Source: Ottelia alismoides | Taxonomy: Eukaryota > Streptophyta > Magnoliopsida > Alismatales > Hydrocharitaceae | Direction: 5' to 3' | DNA: 64,000 nt | Assembly (NCBI GenBank): GCA_037367405.1 | Contig: JAZKJV010008264.1 | Location: forward strand, 2,110,001 to 2,174,000 | Shown: positions 21,001-33,670 of the stretch, in pieces | Position numbering within the stretch: the stretch's first letter is position 1 | Layout of the letters: each line of letters opens with the position of its first letter | Notes under the pieces: model-generated | Told to the model about the DNA's origin: nothing | What the model saw: the letters and a program-made list of their open reading frames with translations, nothing else | Databases searched by the model: none | Position numbers and translations under genes: made by a program

Positions 21001-21537
21001 TGTTATGAGGAAGATCGTATGAATTATTATGGAAATTTAAAAGAGATGTTAGAAGTGGAATATAGTATTCCAGACTTGAATAAAGTAGTTCTCTTCTTCT
21101 GTGATTGGTATGAATCCAATGGAGGTGTAGTACTCGATAGGAGAAATAACAGTGTCAACGTGGTACCAAGAAAATTTATACGTAGATTTGAACCCTTCGT
21201 TTTAACTTCTCAAGCGGATCAAGTATGCTATCTCCCACAAGTGTCAAAGAAGAGAAAGAGCATTTAAAGTTTAACTGTTGTGAAGATAAATTCTCGAAGC
21301 TATATTTCTAATGATTACACTCATCATGAAGATGACATAGATGAAGTATTCACACCGACACATGATCGAATAGACTTAACAGAAGAAGTCTTAATCATCG
21401 AATCGATTCGATTGGCTGATAATGAGGTTTTATGTATTAACCTACAAGATGATACCGACTCCACAAACGATGATTCGAAAAACTCAGAAAATGAAGAAAT
21501 ATCCTTTAATCCCACCGAAATAAATGATGAAGATTAG
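18045..21537 (+). pseudogene. TNP2-type CACTA transposase, broken
   Basis: The catalytic transposase of CACTA elements. 18045-18560 begins with the transposase-associated domain (REWMYNRIIDG..GVQEFIQFA, CPCQRC, IQLHLYKMDFIEGY). A one-base shift near 18555 moves to 18566-19120, the start of the TNP2 core (CPKCDELRY, FPLTPRLKRLY, GFNPHGRS). A second shift near 19120 leads to VPGPTHPGKYIDVYLRPLID, with stops at about 19204 and 19216, then KVALLWMINDFPAYGMLSEW. The C-terminal part includes YNLDVMHIEKNVFDN (19660), HLMIHIPYEAKVEGP (DUF4218-like, 20195), a likely GT-AG intron (20279-20344) and a DUF4216-like segment (20983-21267). An acidic tail follows to 21537. Several shifts and stops make it non-functional. 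I am sure of the family and less sure of exon limits. Confidence 0.92.
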
Positions 21538-21626
21538 TTGTAAGTTTTATTACACTATTGTAACCGAATTAGCTAAAATCTCTAATAACAATTATGTAAT
21601 TAACTATTATATCATCATTATAGTCG

Positions 21627-23573
21627 TGGCAGGTTTTGGACGTGGCAGGGCTCATGGATCACATCGATCCAATCGTTTATCTTCTTCAGACACACCTTCG
21701 TCCAGTAGGCAGCCCACCCCGGATGATGTATTAGATTCACAGTCCGACGAGGTCCGGCGGATCATAGCCTACTACGAGTCTCTTGGTTATCCTCCTCCAC
21801 CATCTTATGTAGGCGGCTATGGAGAGTCATCTACCTCAATCGCTCCTACTGGATTCCCGATCCCGATCCCCATACCTGCACGGACATCGATGGGTTCTGA
21901 TTCTCTTTCTTATGGACGTCCGAGCACCTCCGTGCCTTTACCTACTGCAGCTGGACAGACTTCGGCATCCTATCCTTTGTTGGATGTTACGATGGATGGG
22001 AGGTAAGATTTTAATAATTTTATCATTTTAATTTTACCAAATATTTATAAATTGTATCATGTTTACAAATTTTACCAATTGCAGGGATTTTCTGAATAGC
22101 AACAGGATGGCAAAGAAGATAGCCAACATAATTAAGACACACTTGACTTGCATGAAATTTAGATGGTGTCGCATCCCTACTACAGAATAGAAGAGTCTGT
22201 TTGACATGTTTTTGGTAAGAAAAATTTCTAAGAAGTGATATAGAAATTTTTTATCAAGTTTTTTGGATCTAATATTTTACTGTAATTTTCAGAGTAGGTA
22301 TCGCCTTGGTTCGGGTCTGGAGAAGGAGGCTTATCGTCAATCCTTTATTCCTTTGGCAGAGAAGAGAATGAGTGATACATTTTTCAAGGCAAGGAGAGAC
22401 TCGCAAGCGAAGACGGGATGCATGGAGATGAATTTTGAGGAGATGAAGAGATTCCCGCCAGCATGGTGTACGGAGGATAGGTATTGTATTTTTAAATAAT
22501 TTATAATAAACTTTTTAAAGTAATTAATAATCATAACATATTCCTTGCATATGGGCAGGTTTCTGTGATGCATTCATTGCGGATGAGAAGTTTGGAAGGA
22601 GATCCACGACAGGAAGGACAAACCGCCAAAAACAAAGGATTAAATCGACAAGTGGCTCTAAAAGCCATAATCAGATTAGAGTGGAGATGGTATTACAATG
22701 TAAAAATTATTTTTTCAAATCTACTTTAATATAATGCAATGTTGTTATCACATCTTAAAATTATTTTTCAGGCAGTTAGGTTAGAAAGAGAACCCTCTTT
22801 TCAGGAGTGGTGGTCGAGGTCCCACATAAGTGGGAAAGAAGGAGAGTCGCAATGGTCCACTCCCTAAGCAGGAGAATTGTTGGTAAGTATATCAATTTAT
22901 TTGCAATTGAAAGATATATTATAACTCATTTTTCTATATTTCATTTTGTATTTCAGGATCGCTATTTGGCACTATCTGCAGAAAAATGGGGTGGTGATCC
23001 AATAGGAGAGCAACCACCATTTGATAAAACAATCTGGAAGAAGATATAGATAAATATTATCTTACTATACTCATTTATTATATATAATTTCATATTAAAC
23101 AATGAAAATCTTACAAGGTGTTGGAGGAGAGGGACGTTGTGGCGAACAGGAAGCAGACACTTGGTGGTCTTCCTCCATACTATGTGGAGGAACATCATCA
23201 TTCCTATTCTGCATACTCCCAGCCGTCGTACACACAACCACATTCGTCCCAATCATCAATGTCAATGGAGTCACAGATGACGATGATGGTGGAGCAGGTG
23301 ACGAAGCTTCGAGAAGATTTCACGGCGTACATGTAAGTATTTCTACTTAGAATGAGTAATAATTTTATATTTTTATATCTACAAAATGCAAGTAATAGGT
23401 ATATATCTTCCATATATAATATAAGTCACAAGGGCATGCATCTCAACCTGAGGAGATTGAATCGGATGACGAAGAAGAGGAGGAGAACGACCCTTAAGAA
23501 GAGGCACACATGTATGCTAGGTTCAAAAAGAAGGAGAAGGAAAAAAGAAATCAAAGCTGGGTTTAATTTCTAG
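21627..23573 (+). pseudogene. Second CACTA gene, TNP1/TNPA-like (Transposase_24-type)
   Basis: A multi-exon plus-strand gene downstream of TNP2. Visible parts: a Ser/Pro-rich start (SSSDTPSSSRQPTPDDVLDS, 21680-21740); exon end GGGAG|GTAAG at about 22004 and TTGCAG| at 22085; ANIIKTHLTC..RWCRIPTTE..SLFDMFL (22110-22213); LGSGLEKEAYRQSFIPLAEK (22300); MKRFPPAWCTED (22440); LEREPSFQEWW (22780); ALSAEKWGGDPIGEQPPF (22965) and a coiled-coil-like end (MVEQVTKLREDF, 23290) with an EEEEE tract at 23470. This resembles the plant transposase family found as the partner ORF of TNP2. In-frame stops at about 22187, 22865 and 23496 suggest it is also dead, though misjudged splice sites could explain some. 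Confidence 0.75.
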
Positions 23574-23934
23574 AATATTTAGATCAAAGAAGAAGTGAAT
23601 TATTGTTGCTATTGGCTTGTGTTGTTGTTAAACTTTTAGCACGTCTTTTAATTTATATGAACTTTGATAGTATAATTTGTTGTAATTTTACTTGTCGTTA
23701 TTTCTTCGAACATATATTTGTAGTATTTAGATGTTAAATTTGAATGTTTAGTTTCTAAGTTCATGTATATTGTGTGAGTTCGACTTGTTAGTGCTAGTTA
23801 ATTTAGTTGACGAACTGGTATACTATATATACGCTTAGCGAGCTCTGATAAGCACCTACAGTGGTTTATTGGCAGGCTATATAGGTTCGACGGAGCGTCA
23901 AAACCCCGCCGAACCTGTATAATTTTTTCTTGGA
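23574..23934. other. 3' untranslated stretch of the CACTA element
   Basis: AT-rich with no gene. It contains TTGTTGTTAAACTTTT-type sequence and an inverted pair GGTTCGACGG..CCGCCGAACC near 23885-23918. Confidence 0.5.
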
Positions 23935-24205
23935 GATCAGTTTCGACGAGCACATGTGCTCCCCAGGTGCTCTGTAAATGATCGCCCTATTTTATAGGGG
24001 CGATCATTTGGGCGAGCACATTCGTGCATGCCAAGAAGCGGGCGAGGACATAACGTCCCCATGTGCTCGCCCATCAGCTGGGGCGACTCTCGTATCGGCG
24101 ACCACACAATGAACGAGCACATGTGCTCGCCCACTTACTGGGCGTGCACTTGGCGTGCAGATTACGAGCCATCATGCGCACGCAATCCCGTCTTTTTTTG
24201 TAGTG
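23935..24205. repeat. Right subterminal repeats and terminus of the CACTA element
   Basis: Palindromes CGAGCACATGTGCTC at about 23948 and 24113, GGGCGAGCAC at 24011, ATGTGCTCGCCC at 24060, and a hairpin ATCGCCC..GGGCGAT (23981-24007). It ends in CCCGTCTTTTTTTGTAGTG. Confidence 0.88.
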
Positions 24206-24671
24206 TATCTATGGGTATCCAAAATACCAAATGTGCTCAAAATCAAGATATATGAAGTGGATTTCCTGTGGGCTCCCGGATGGAGACCCAAAATGGCTTT
24301 GGCTCCTTGCGGTCATCCGCAATGATCGACAACTGCTCCCAAGCTCACCCAAACTGCTCTCCAAGCCCAAACTGCAGCCCGCTGTCAATGAGAGAAGAGA
24401 GGAGGGGCCCAACTGCAACCTCCTTCTCTTTCGACCTCTCTCTCGCGTGGAGAAAGGAGAATATGGCTCGAAACCCTTGTTGCGTTCTTGTTGGAAATGG
24501 GGACTACAGTTCTCTGGAATGGAATGGCCGAATCGGGAAGAAGGGAACTCCTCCTGCGTTATAAAAATTAGGGCAGCCCAAAAGTGTGGGAAAATTAACA
24601 CAGAGGCCCCTACAAATGAGCAAATTACTGCAGCCCCCCAAGGTAGGGTTGGACTACAGTAAACCCCACAA
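24206..24671 (-). repeat. 3' LTR of the older Copia element, outer part
   Basis: On the minus strand the LTR starts TGTGGGGTTTACTG at 24671, directly after a purine-rich tract. It runs left into the CACTA right end and resumes at 16926. With 16635-16926 it makes about 760 bp, a usual size for Tork-type LTRs. Confidence 0.65.
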
Positions 24672-24690
24672 TCTCTCGCTCTAGCCCCAA
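24672..24690 (-). other. Polypurine tract of the older Copia element
   Basis: GGGGCTAGAGCGAGAGAT on the minus strand, immediately upstream of the LTR start at 24671. Confidence 0.6.
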
Positions 24691-24717
24691 CGGAGAGGTG
24701 TTGTCCAATGATGGAGA

Positions 24718-26350
24718 TCAAGAAGAGGTGACACCGCTCAGCTCTCTATAGAGTTGAAGCTTGTCATAGGTGACTGCCTTGGTCAACATGTCTGAGGGAT
24801 TCTCATCAGTGTGAACCATCTTCAATATAAGCTGCTTCTTTTCAATTACATCCCTCAGCCAATGGTATATCACATCAATATACTTTGTGCGAGTATGGTT
24901 CATAGTACTCTTGCTCAAGTATATAGATCTCTGGCTATCACAAAACACGATCGATTCACTGTCATCCAATCCAAACTCACCAAGAAAGCGTTGTAGCCAC
25001 AACACTTCTTTCCCAGCCTCTGTTGCTGCTATGTATTCTGCCTCAGTAGTCGAGAGAGAAACACGATTCTGTAGCTTGTATTGCCATCATATGGCTCCCC
25101 CTACAAATGTGAAAATGTAGCCTGAGGTAGACTTTCTCTGTTCCACATCTCATGCCATATCTGCATCAGTATAGCCACATAGTTTGGGATCTGACCTCCC
25201 AAACACAAGACACATATTTGAGGTCCCTCTCAAGTATCTCAAGATCCATTTCACTGCATCCCAATGGTCCTTCCTCATATTGGACATGAATCTGCTCACC
25301 ATGCCCACTGCATGGGTTATGTCGGGTCTAGTGCAAATCATTTCATACATGAGGCTCCCAACTACAGACTAGTATGGGATCTTGGCTATCTCTGCTTTCT
25401 CCTCATAAGTAGAAGGACATGACTCTTTGGTTTGCTTGAAATGAGAGGCCAAAGGCGTGTTGACAGGCTTGACATTCTTCATATTGAACTGCTCCAACAC
25501 ACGTTTAACACAGCTTTCTTGTGACAACCACAACATGTGCTTCTTCCTGTCCCTTGTAATCTGCATTCCAAGGATGTGACTTACCATGACCAAATCTTTC
25601 ATCTCAAACTCCTTGGAGAGTTCTTTCTTGAGATTTGCAATCAAGTTGGAATCATGAACTGCAATCAACATGTCATCCACATAGATCAAAAGAATGACGA
25701 ACCTGTCATTGGGAAGATGATGAACATATACACACGGATTAGTTGTAGTCCTCTTGAAGCCCTGCTTTCCCATGAAAGCATCAAACATCAAGTACTACTG
25801 TCTCGGGGCTTGCTTCAAGCCATAAAGACTCTTTCTCAACCTGCATACCATGTGCTCTTTCCATTTGTCTTGAAATCCATGTAGTTGCTCTATATATATC
25901 TCTTCTTTCAAATCACCGTGAAGAAACGTCGTCTTCGCATCCATCTGCTCCAGCTCAAGGTCCATACTAGCAACAAGTCCTAGCACCATTCTCATTGAGT
26001 TCATCTTCACTACTGGGGAGAAGATCTCATCATAGTCTATTCTTTCCTTCTGGCTTAACCCTTTCACCACCAATCTGGTCTTGTGCTTCACCTGGTTGCC
26101 AATCTCATCAGACTTTAGCTTGTAAGACCGTTTGTTCTTCAAGGCTCGCTTGCCTTTCGGAAGCTCGACAAGATCATAAGTGTGGTTTTTCTTGAAAGAT
26201 AACATCTTTTCATTCATTGTACTACGCCAATGATCCCTGTCCTTATGCATATGTGCCTCCTCAAAGGTGTTTGTCCCACCTGAATCTGTAAGCTCACATA
26301 CCTAGAAGTAGGGTAACGGGATGATGGCTGGCGTGTCCTCTCAGATCTTC
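24718..26350 (-). pseudogene. Copia (Tork/Tnt1-like) pol: RT and RNase H, with stops
   Basis: One minus-strand frame runs from 26286 to 24718, interrupted by four in-frame stops (25795-25797, 25369-25371, 25150-25152, 25087-25089); a probable one-base shift sits near 26290. RT: ELTDSGG..TFEEAHMHKDRDHW, KTRLVVKGLSQKERIDYDE, FSPVV, MDAKTTFLHGDLKEEIYIEQ, LYGLKQAPRQ, then YVDDMLIA with the catalytic DD. RNase H: CTRPDITHAVG, DAVKWILRYLRGT, GYTDADMA, KSTSGYIF, STTEAEYIAATEAGKEVLW, ending DMLTKAVTYDKL. In life it would copy the element's RNA and remove the template. The few lesions make it younger than the CACTA transposase by appearance. Integrase and gag would lie further right but are cut off at 26362 by another LTR. 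Confidence 0.95.
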
Positions 26351-26362
26351 TGACCGAATTCT

Positions 26363-27272
26363 TGATGAATCCCCATTCATCACTCTTTATTCTTTTATTT
26401 TAGCTAGATATTTTGGCAAACCACCATGTATATAATTGTAAATACAATAAGTTACCAAAAAGCATGCATTTGTTAATACTTAATAATTAACATGCATTTG
26501 TGCAAAAATAAAAGAATAAAGAATAAAAGAAAAAGAGGGAAATATTTAGAATAAATATTGAGTGACCTGAACCCAAGAGAGGGCACAACATGGGCCTGAT
26601 CGCCAAGTAAAAGCAGTAGAGAGAGATATGATCAGTTATCCTTGTACATATCACTTATATGTATATATGTATATATGAATATTTTATTTTCACAAAAATA
26701 AAATAAAAATGAGTTTCTAATCCCTTGTACATATTTCTAAAAATAAAACAAAAATGTGAAAAATAAAAGTAAAATAAAAACAAAATAATTTCTCTCTCTC
26801 CACCTTGTACATACCATGTATATATGTATTTATTCCTATTTATTTAACACTTGTAAATAATCAATAAAAATAAAATAAAAATTATTTTATACTCTAAATT
26901 TTATGTTGTAAATAAATAAAATATAAAGTTAGAGTATTTGTACAAAAATAAGAAAATAAAAATAAATACAAAAATCTCTTTTTAAAAAATAAATAAAAAT
27001 CACTAAAAAATAATTTGAAAAATAAGTAACATTTTTCATGTTGAAATCATTTTAAAATAAAATCATTTTCGATTTTAAATTATTTTACAAATCATTTTGA
27101 CCTCGGAATTTTCTGATTGGTCCATGGGGGACTGTTGACCTCGATCAACTGCCCCCCCAGGACCACTTTTGCCCGGATCCGGTTTTGCGCCCCATTTCTC
27201 AGAATTTTCACAATCGGATCACGGCCTCTTTCGCCCCGATTCCACCGCCCGCCTCTTCCCCTTGGATCAACC
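26363..27272 (+). repeat. Old LTR related to the gag-only element, first part
   Basis: Begins TGATGAATCCCCATTCATCA and matches the reverse complement of the gag-only element's LTR (39944-43625) in order: TTCATCACTCTTTATTCTT, the A/T-rich TTATTTT section, then CTGATTGGTCCATGGGGGA..TGTTGACC. It is in the opposite orientation to that element and clearly diverged. It ends at the CAACC target site of the Copia element and resumes at 37880. Confidence 0.85.
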
Positions 27273-29921
27273 TGAAGGATATGGTTAGATCCTCAAGCGC
27301 ATCACGGAAGCGTGAGCGTCGCATCGAATACGACGAAGAACGACTAGTCGCACTAGTTGTTCTATGCAGCGGAAATTAAAAATTTTTCTTGCGACGAAAC
27401 CACATGATCCAAGAACACTTCTCGGATCGTTTCGTCTAAACCACAAACAAGTATTAGGTTTACCTCTTGAAGCGTGGTTGCGATCGAGTCTCTAAACAAA
27501 GAGACCTCCTGTCTCAAGTCCGATCCGACGGAGGAGACGCTTGCGAGCGCGGGGATGAACCGCGTGCTTCTCGCAATCCATGTTGATGATCCAAGCGACG
27601 GATCTCCTGATCTCGACACACGAGATCTGATGTCTTCTTCACGAGCGGGGCGCACCGAAGGAGACGGAGATCCACGAGCAAACCATCGGGCAGCATAACG
27701 ACGATGCCGCGGCGATGGAGAACCTCTCTAGGGCATCCATGGTGGACGGCCACATGAGAGAGATAGAGAGAGGACGTGTAGAGAGAATGAGAGAGAGAGA
27801 GAGAGAGATTTGTTGCCTCTACTTATGTGTTTGTGTAAAGAAGAGCAATGGGGTGCCTCTCCTTTTATAGGGTTTTGGGATCCATGGATCTCAATCCATG
27901 TGTCAACACAAATCCAATGGTCCACATTAATTTGTGTTTCTTTCAATGGTCATGATTTGTTGCTAAAAACACAACAATAATTAATTTAATAAAAAATCAA
28001 ATATACAATAAATATAATTTGATTTTATATCAAATTAATCTCCAATGGAGAAATAGGAAAGGAGGCAAGCCTCCTTCCATAAGGAGGGTGGACGGCCACC
28101 AATTCCTCATGGGAATTGTGGCCGTCCCCTCTCCTTTTTAGGAAGGGAGCTTCCTTTTCCTATTACATGAGATTATATTATCTCATGATTCTCTCCAATA
28201 TTTGCAACAACTTTTGTTGCAAATTATTTCACAAAAATAAATCCAATTTATTTTGTGAACATTACAATCATGCCATTGGAAATTTGTGAATCACACTCAC
28301 AACCCAAAACAAAATGTAAATTACATTTTCAATTTAATGTCCAATGTGAATCCAATTCACATTAACATTTAATTAACAAATGTAAAGCATCTCTCTCTTA
28401 TATATTATAAATCACATTTATAATATATTTGATTAATGTGGATATTGCTATCCACATTATTCATATCCATGATGATTAAATCACATTTAATCATTTTGGA
28501 TCTCTATTCTCTTGTGTCCAAATAATATGAATCATATTCATATTACTTACACCTTTGATAATCTAATTATCTAAGATGGCTCTCTTTATAATATGAATCA
28601 AATTCATATTAATCATGATAATTAAATCACATTTAATTATCCATATGCTCAATGCTCGGATACATATATCAACAATAGAATTATCCATGAACTCTTTCAA
28701 GGATAATGCGCTTTCTCCGCAGATACTTGGAGATAAGGACAGGGCGATTGTATTGTTCCACGTATAGTGACATGGATATTGAGATCGTATCTCAAATCCA
28801 GATCGCGGGCCTCCCATAGATGCTTGATTAAATCAAGACCGTAAATCTAATCTTCTCATTGTATCTGAATCACATCCAGATCAATGTCCAACACTTGGAC
28901 CAAGATCAGATCACTTCTCTACTGAGAGGAGTCACTAAAATCCAGACCCGTTTCATCACTCCCTAGGAATGGAAGCGTCATGGTTATACAATCGTTTATG
29001 ATCACATCACCCTCAGGTATTCCCAATACCTGTACATCCTGCATACTGGAAGACTCAGACTAAACCCGAAGTATTCGATCAACTTTATACTGTCTACTTC
29101 ATGGTTTTATCAGTAAGTTTCTCATTCGATCATTGGGAGTCGGTATCGATCATATACTTTCCAAAAGCGTATATCATACCTAGGTCTTGATCATATACTT
29201 TCCAAAAGTATATATCAAACCTACAAATTCAGTCAAGCTTCCAAAGCGAGACTACCGTGCGCACGGAATTTGATTCTTCCCAATATCTCATGAGTGAGCT
29301 CATGTCTTCCGGTTCAGTAACTGAACCTGTATGATCCCTTTGAGAGATCGTATTAATCATATGCCCTTATATGCACACCAGCGCACCGGTGTATAGACCT
29401 TGATTAGGTCATCAACCTATTGGTCTGCCAAATGTACATACTTAGACATATAGCAACACAACTATCTCCGGTCAGAGGATGCGTGCCTATATCATGACAG
29501 CATATGATATAGGACTTTGGTTATCTCAATCTCGTTAAGTCAACTCTTTGACCTAACTAATCTGACACCTCCGAATCTCTATTCCTATGCAGAGGACCTG
29601 CATCAAGAGGTCGGTCAGATATCAGCCTTCAGAGATAAGGATTGCCATCTCCTACTCAGGCTGGAGATCATCTCTTAACAATCATCTGACGGTGCTTGAT
29701 GAGTCCTCAATCTAACTCTTTAGATATTCATCTAAGCACCAGCCTCTATGATTCAATAATTGAATCAACAGCTGTATGATCGTTAAGATGGCCATGGTAC
29801 ATAACCCTAATTGTACTAAGGGACCAATTATGCAAATTATGTATTCTTCATTTCAGATTAAGGAGTGAATTGCAATAACATTTATTGCATAATGGCTCGC
29901 CGTGGGCTCGCATTTCCAACA
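27273..29921 (-). repeat. 3' LTR (left copy) of the Copia element
   Basis: 2649 bp. It contains the TATA box and a GA/CT-rich leader (27760-27810), and many short inverted repeats in the AT-rich half, such as CAAATTAATC..-type and AATATGAATCATATTCATATT (28525-28545). The ORFs 27362-27753 and 28563-28817 are repeated in the other LTR and lack family resemblance. Confidence 0.95.
27862..27869 (-). promoter_or_regulatory. TATA box of the Copia LTR promoter
   Basis: TATAAAAG on the minus strand, followed about 30-90 bases downstream by a pyrimidine-rich leader. The same box lies at 35820-35827 in the right LTR, which as the 5' LTR would drive the element's RNA. Confidence 0.65.
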
Positions 29922-29932
29922 ATCTCCCACTA
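29922..29932 (-). other. Polypurine tract of the Copia element
   Basis: TAGTGGGAGAT on the minus strand directly before the LTR start TGTTGG; GTGGGAGATTGTTGG is the usual plant Copia PPT/LTR junction. Confidence 0.88.
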
Positions 29933-30329
29933 GCCCAAAGAGCCATTAATGGGCTAATCATTTAAACCCGCACTCATGTGACAATCATAGGCTATTTAGA
30001 AAATAGCTAGGTAAGTTGATCAGTCACTCTGTTCCCGCGAGACTATGCCAAGTCCTTTTACGGCACTTGCATATCCCCAGTAACAGTGCTCGCATCTAAT
30101 GCGAATGTTGCATCTCATGCAACCAATACTCAATCTAGTTGGTTACATTGTCCCTGGCATCATAACCAGTATCCCCATAATCCTTATTAGAATACCTTCA
30201 TTCCCGGAGATCTCTATCTCCTAAGGTATCTAAAGTTTAGACCTTTATAGATCACTATCTACATGGTCTTAAACTTTTGAAGATAAGACTTTGAGATTAC
30301 TATCTCAAAAATCTCCTCATCTATGAAGA

Positions 30330-31130
30330 TTTTGTTATTACTGCAATCAAGTGTTTTATCTCTACAGTAGGATTAGTAACAATTTACTACTCCCACTGCA
30401 TGACAGACATCTGGTATTTGTACACTCTAGCATACACTCAGCTTCTCGTAACTAATGCACAAGTGCAAGTAGTTGTAGCATTTACTTCCTCAACTCTTTG
30501 AGGTGCTATCCCTTAAGATAGGTCAGTACCATATCTTAAGGGTTAGAAGCCTTTCTTGGAATTTCTATGAATAGAATATGTCCAAGGTATACTACAAATG
30601 TGACAGTCCAATTATCCTCTTCTCTTGGCTTCTGAACAACTTCAGAACTAAGATCTAAGAGGTATCTTTGAAATCATATTTCAAGATATGGAATAACCAG
30701 ATTATAAAACACTTATTATTATTATCCTTATATCATTTTAAATGATCAGGATATCATCTATATTTAGCGCAATGAACACATAGGCACTCCCACTAAGCTT
30801 CGCATGGCTTATCAAGATTTTATTTGAAATCATAACATTTATAATGTCATCAAATCTTATGGTCCATCTCAAAGAAGCTTATTTGAGTCCTTAGATGGAT
30901 TCCTTATCTTGCACACCTTGCTTTCCTCAACCATGAAGCCCTGGGGCTACTTCATGTGAATATCCTCAGAGAGATATTCATAGAGGAATGCAATCTGGAC
31001 TTACATCTCGAAGATGCAATAGTCAAGTTGTGTAGCTAAGGTTAGCAATATTCTGATGATTTTAAGCATGTTCACCGAAAAGCAAGTCTCATTGCAAGCA
31101 ATGTCTTCTCTTCCATGTGTAGCTCATTGC
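30330..31130 (-). pseudogene. Copia reverse transcriptase / RNase H remnant
   Basis: The minus strand, ignoring stops and shifts, reads MLKIIRILLTLATQLDY, a stretch aligning with MDVKTAFLNG-type sequence (IAFLYEYLSEDIHMK), PQGFMVEESKVCKI, LVGVPM, then NIDDILII at about 30750-30770 (the catalytic YVDDI region, two Asp retained), and further down HILKYDFKDTS, RIIGLSHL and an RNase H-like tail (YQMSVMQW). Stops occur every 10-40 codons. The profile is that of plant Copia pol, and nothing here could be translated as a polyprotein. Confidence 0.85.
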
Positions 31131-31539
31131 TACGAACTATGCTTTGAAGGTATGTACCTTCTCATCAGGTTCCCTTTCTCTTAAAGATCCATTTACACCT
31201 TTACGGGTCTTACCCATATAGGTGGATCCTCGAGGGTCCATATACAACACTTGTACATGAAGTCTACATTAGACTTTTATTGCTAACATCCATCTATCCA
31301 TGCTATGATCTTCAGAAGCTTCATCACATGAAGTTCGATCATTGTCAGATTTCTCTGACACATGGAATCCATCCTCAAACTTATTTGAAGAGGTTTTAGT
31401 GTTTCATCTTCAATTATCCTTTTAGTTTCCAATTTTAGGAGCCTCATTATCTTTTCAAGATTAAATGAGTTCCTACACTTCATTTTTATCTTGATTCTCA
31501 AGAGTCTCAACCTCCAAGAATCACATTCTCAGAGATGAG
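31131..31539 (-). other. Copia integrase-RT linker, eroded
   Basis: Between the RT and IN remnants. One open minus-strand frame of 75 codons (31283-31510) is Lys/Met/Leu-rich with no motif. It may be a chance opening in the hydrophilic linker of the old polyprotein. Confidence 0.4.
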
Positions 31540-32290
31540 ATATTTCAAGAATCTCAAGGTCATAAAGTAGGTATCCAATACCATCCTTTATTTTCCTAAT
31601 GAAGCAACACTCTCAAGTGCTAGATTCCATCTTGCATGGAACCTTATTAAGGATATACATTGTAGTCTCTACTACACATATATACCTGGAAACTAAGGGA
31701 TAATTATGCTAAAATTCATCATTGATAAGATCATGTCACACATGATCCAATTGTATCTGCCTATAACTCTATTGAGTTAAGGTGTGTTAGGAGGATTGAG
31801 ATAGAAATGATATTCATATCTCTATAAGGTATTCTTTGAATTTATCTAACAGGTACTTGCTACCTAGATTAGATCAAATTCATTTTATCTTCCTTCAAAC
31901 TTTTTGGTTTTAAACCAAAAATAATGAAATCTTTGAACATTTCAAAGGTTTCTTAGGTGAAGAGAAGAAATCTCATATCATACATAATCATCAACAGATA
32001 TCATATATCCATAATGTTTACTATGATATAGATGATCTACATACATCAATATGTATGAGATCCTGAATACCTTGACATCTTACACCTTTCTCTAAGAAGG
32101 GTGTATTGGACATTTTTCTTTGAATACAATATTCATAAGTATGTAAGTTTTTGAAATTTTAGACATTCTAAAGTTTCATCTCTTACTAGCCTATTGATCA
32201 AATCAATAGACAAATGTCCAAGGCTTGATGCTAGATCATTGTCAAATGATCTTCATCCTCCTATTGATCTTAAGGTTTAATTTCAGTATT
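31540..32290 (-). pseudogene. Copia integrase remnant
   Basis: The minus strand shows the pre-integrase/zinc-finger side (DLINRLVRDETLECLKFQKLT at 32110-32215), then the core region: YYLLMIMYDMR where intact copies have YFITFTDDYSRYG, ETFEMFKDF at about 31935 (EAFEKFKEF in the family), and a C-terminal NKVPCKM..-like stretch near 31620. The catalytic triad cannot be confirmed. It lies upstream of RT, which is the Copia and not the Gypsy order. Read by eye from family memory. Confidence 0.75.
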
Positions 32291-33670
32291 TAGAAATGTT
32301 AATGAACCATTCATTAATTTTCTAATTTAGTGAAGTCCACTAGATTATTAGATTACTATCTGAAATATATACATCATAACTCTTTATGATAGTTCTATCT
32401 CAGATTCATGTTAATTTCTAACATTTAGAAACAAACAATGAGTGTATTCTTATATCTAGGTCATAGAGACATTCTCTAAGACTAAGGACTCTCCCACTGA
32501 AATTAACAAGTCTATCAATCCAACAGAGATTGTTGCAACAATTGCATCAATATCCATGTGGATAACTATAAACCTTTAAGATCAAATTTTCCAGTCTTCT
32601 AAAACATATGCAACCTATTGCAAATGTCATCAGAAGATTGAGATACAATTATTTGACTTTATCTTATCAATGATTTATGTAGATTAATCTGATGCTCCAT
32701 CCGAGTCCTTCTCTAAGGATTCTAGATAGACTTGATAGTCATACTATCAATACATCAACTTATTGCAGCATTAGCATTCATCCAACTCTTCGGATGACAT
32801 ATGGAAGTCATAGATGTATAGTCAACTCTTTGACCATACTTCTTACTCGGGTCCAACCCATGCTTCCACTGCGCTCCCTTTATCTATAAGCAACCATTGC
32901 TTAAGACTAAGGATCTCTTATGTGAGAGCATTTCAACATTTATACATGCTTCATTAAATTCATACAATATGAATATTATGAAGCTTCATGAATGACCAGA
33001 GTATAGATAGTAGAATGATGACACTCATCATCTACATCCATCTAAACTCTTAAAACATAGGTTCAGGTAGGTACTCAAACAATTTGAATACATCATCTCT
33101 TATAGAGCCACCATTCTGCATGATGCAGTGAACCATCTCATTCATGTTAAATGTCAAGAGCACATATGTATGCCAGAATATCTTCATTAATTTTATAAGG
33201 ATTATTTGACAATTACGATCATCATCGACAGGTCACTTCCAAAGTACATCCGATGAGAGATCAAGACTATAGAGACACACAAACCCTAGGGTTGTAGTCT
33301 TATTATCTATTTAATTGTCATTCCTCATTATTATGAGGAAACTTGCTCATTGCAACCACATACATTATGTGTCCAACTGCAAGTACAATATCTGGATCAT
33401 GAGTCCAATCCAAGATATTTCACTGGTTATTATTGAGTATATCATTGAGTGGGTTTTAATGAAGGATTATCTGAAATAAGAATTTTGCATAAATATATAA
33501 ATAAATATATATATATATATTACTTTGATTTAGGATTTTTATATCAAAGTTGTCTTGTCTTGTCAACACTGAAAGTTCATTCCCTTAATCACTTTCAATG
33601 TAAGAGATATACTTACCATTATATCTCAACAAGATCTGGGATCTCCTTCCTTATCTTTGTTACATCCCAA
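32291..33670 (-). other. Presumed gag/protease region, mostly unreadable
   Basis: AT-rich with stops in all frames. A short minus-strand trace at about 33080-33170 (IRDDVFKLFEYL) resembles the VREHVLxMIxxxxxL stretch of Copia Gag (UBN2), a weak match. A short (TA)n lies at 33502-33520. Confidence 0.35.

Larger units (their letters stand above)
16927..24205 (+). mobile_element. CACTA (En/Spm) transposon, 7.3 kb
   Basis: The right end is ACAAAAAAAGACGGG inverted, with GTAGTG at 24200-24205 (CACTAC on the minus strand). The left end is TTCTACAAGAAACT at 16927, a CACTACAAGAAA-type tip with the first two bases changed. Both subterminal regions are packed with CGAGCACATGTGCTCG-like palindromes. 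Two genes on the plus strand follow the usual CACTA plan: a TNP2 transposase and a second, TNP1/TNPA-like gene. No clean 3-bp duplication is seen (TTC left, TAT right), which fits the altered left tip. Confidence 0.93.

Noticed and set aside
24209..24721. 170-codon minus-strand frame and its plus-strand overlap
   Set aside because: It lies in the Copia LTR outer part between the CACTA end and the PPT; no motif.
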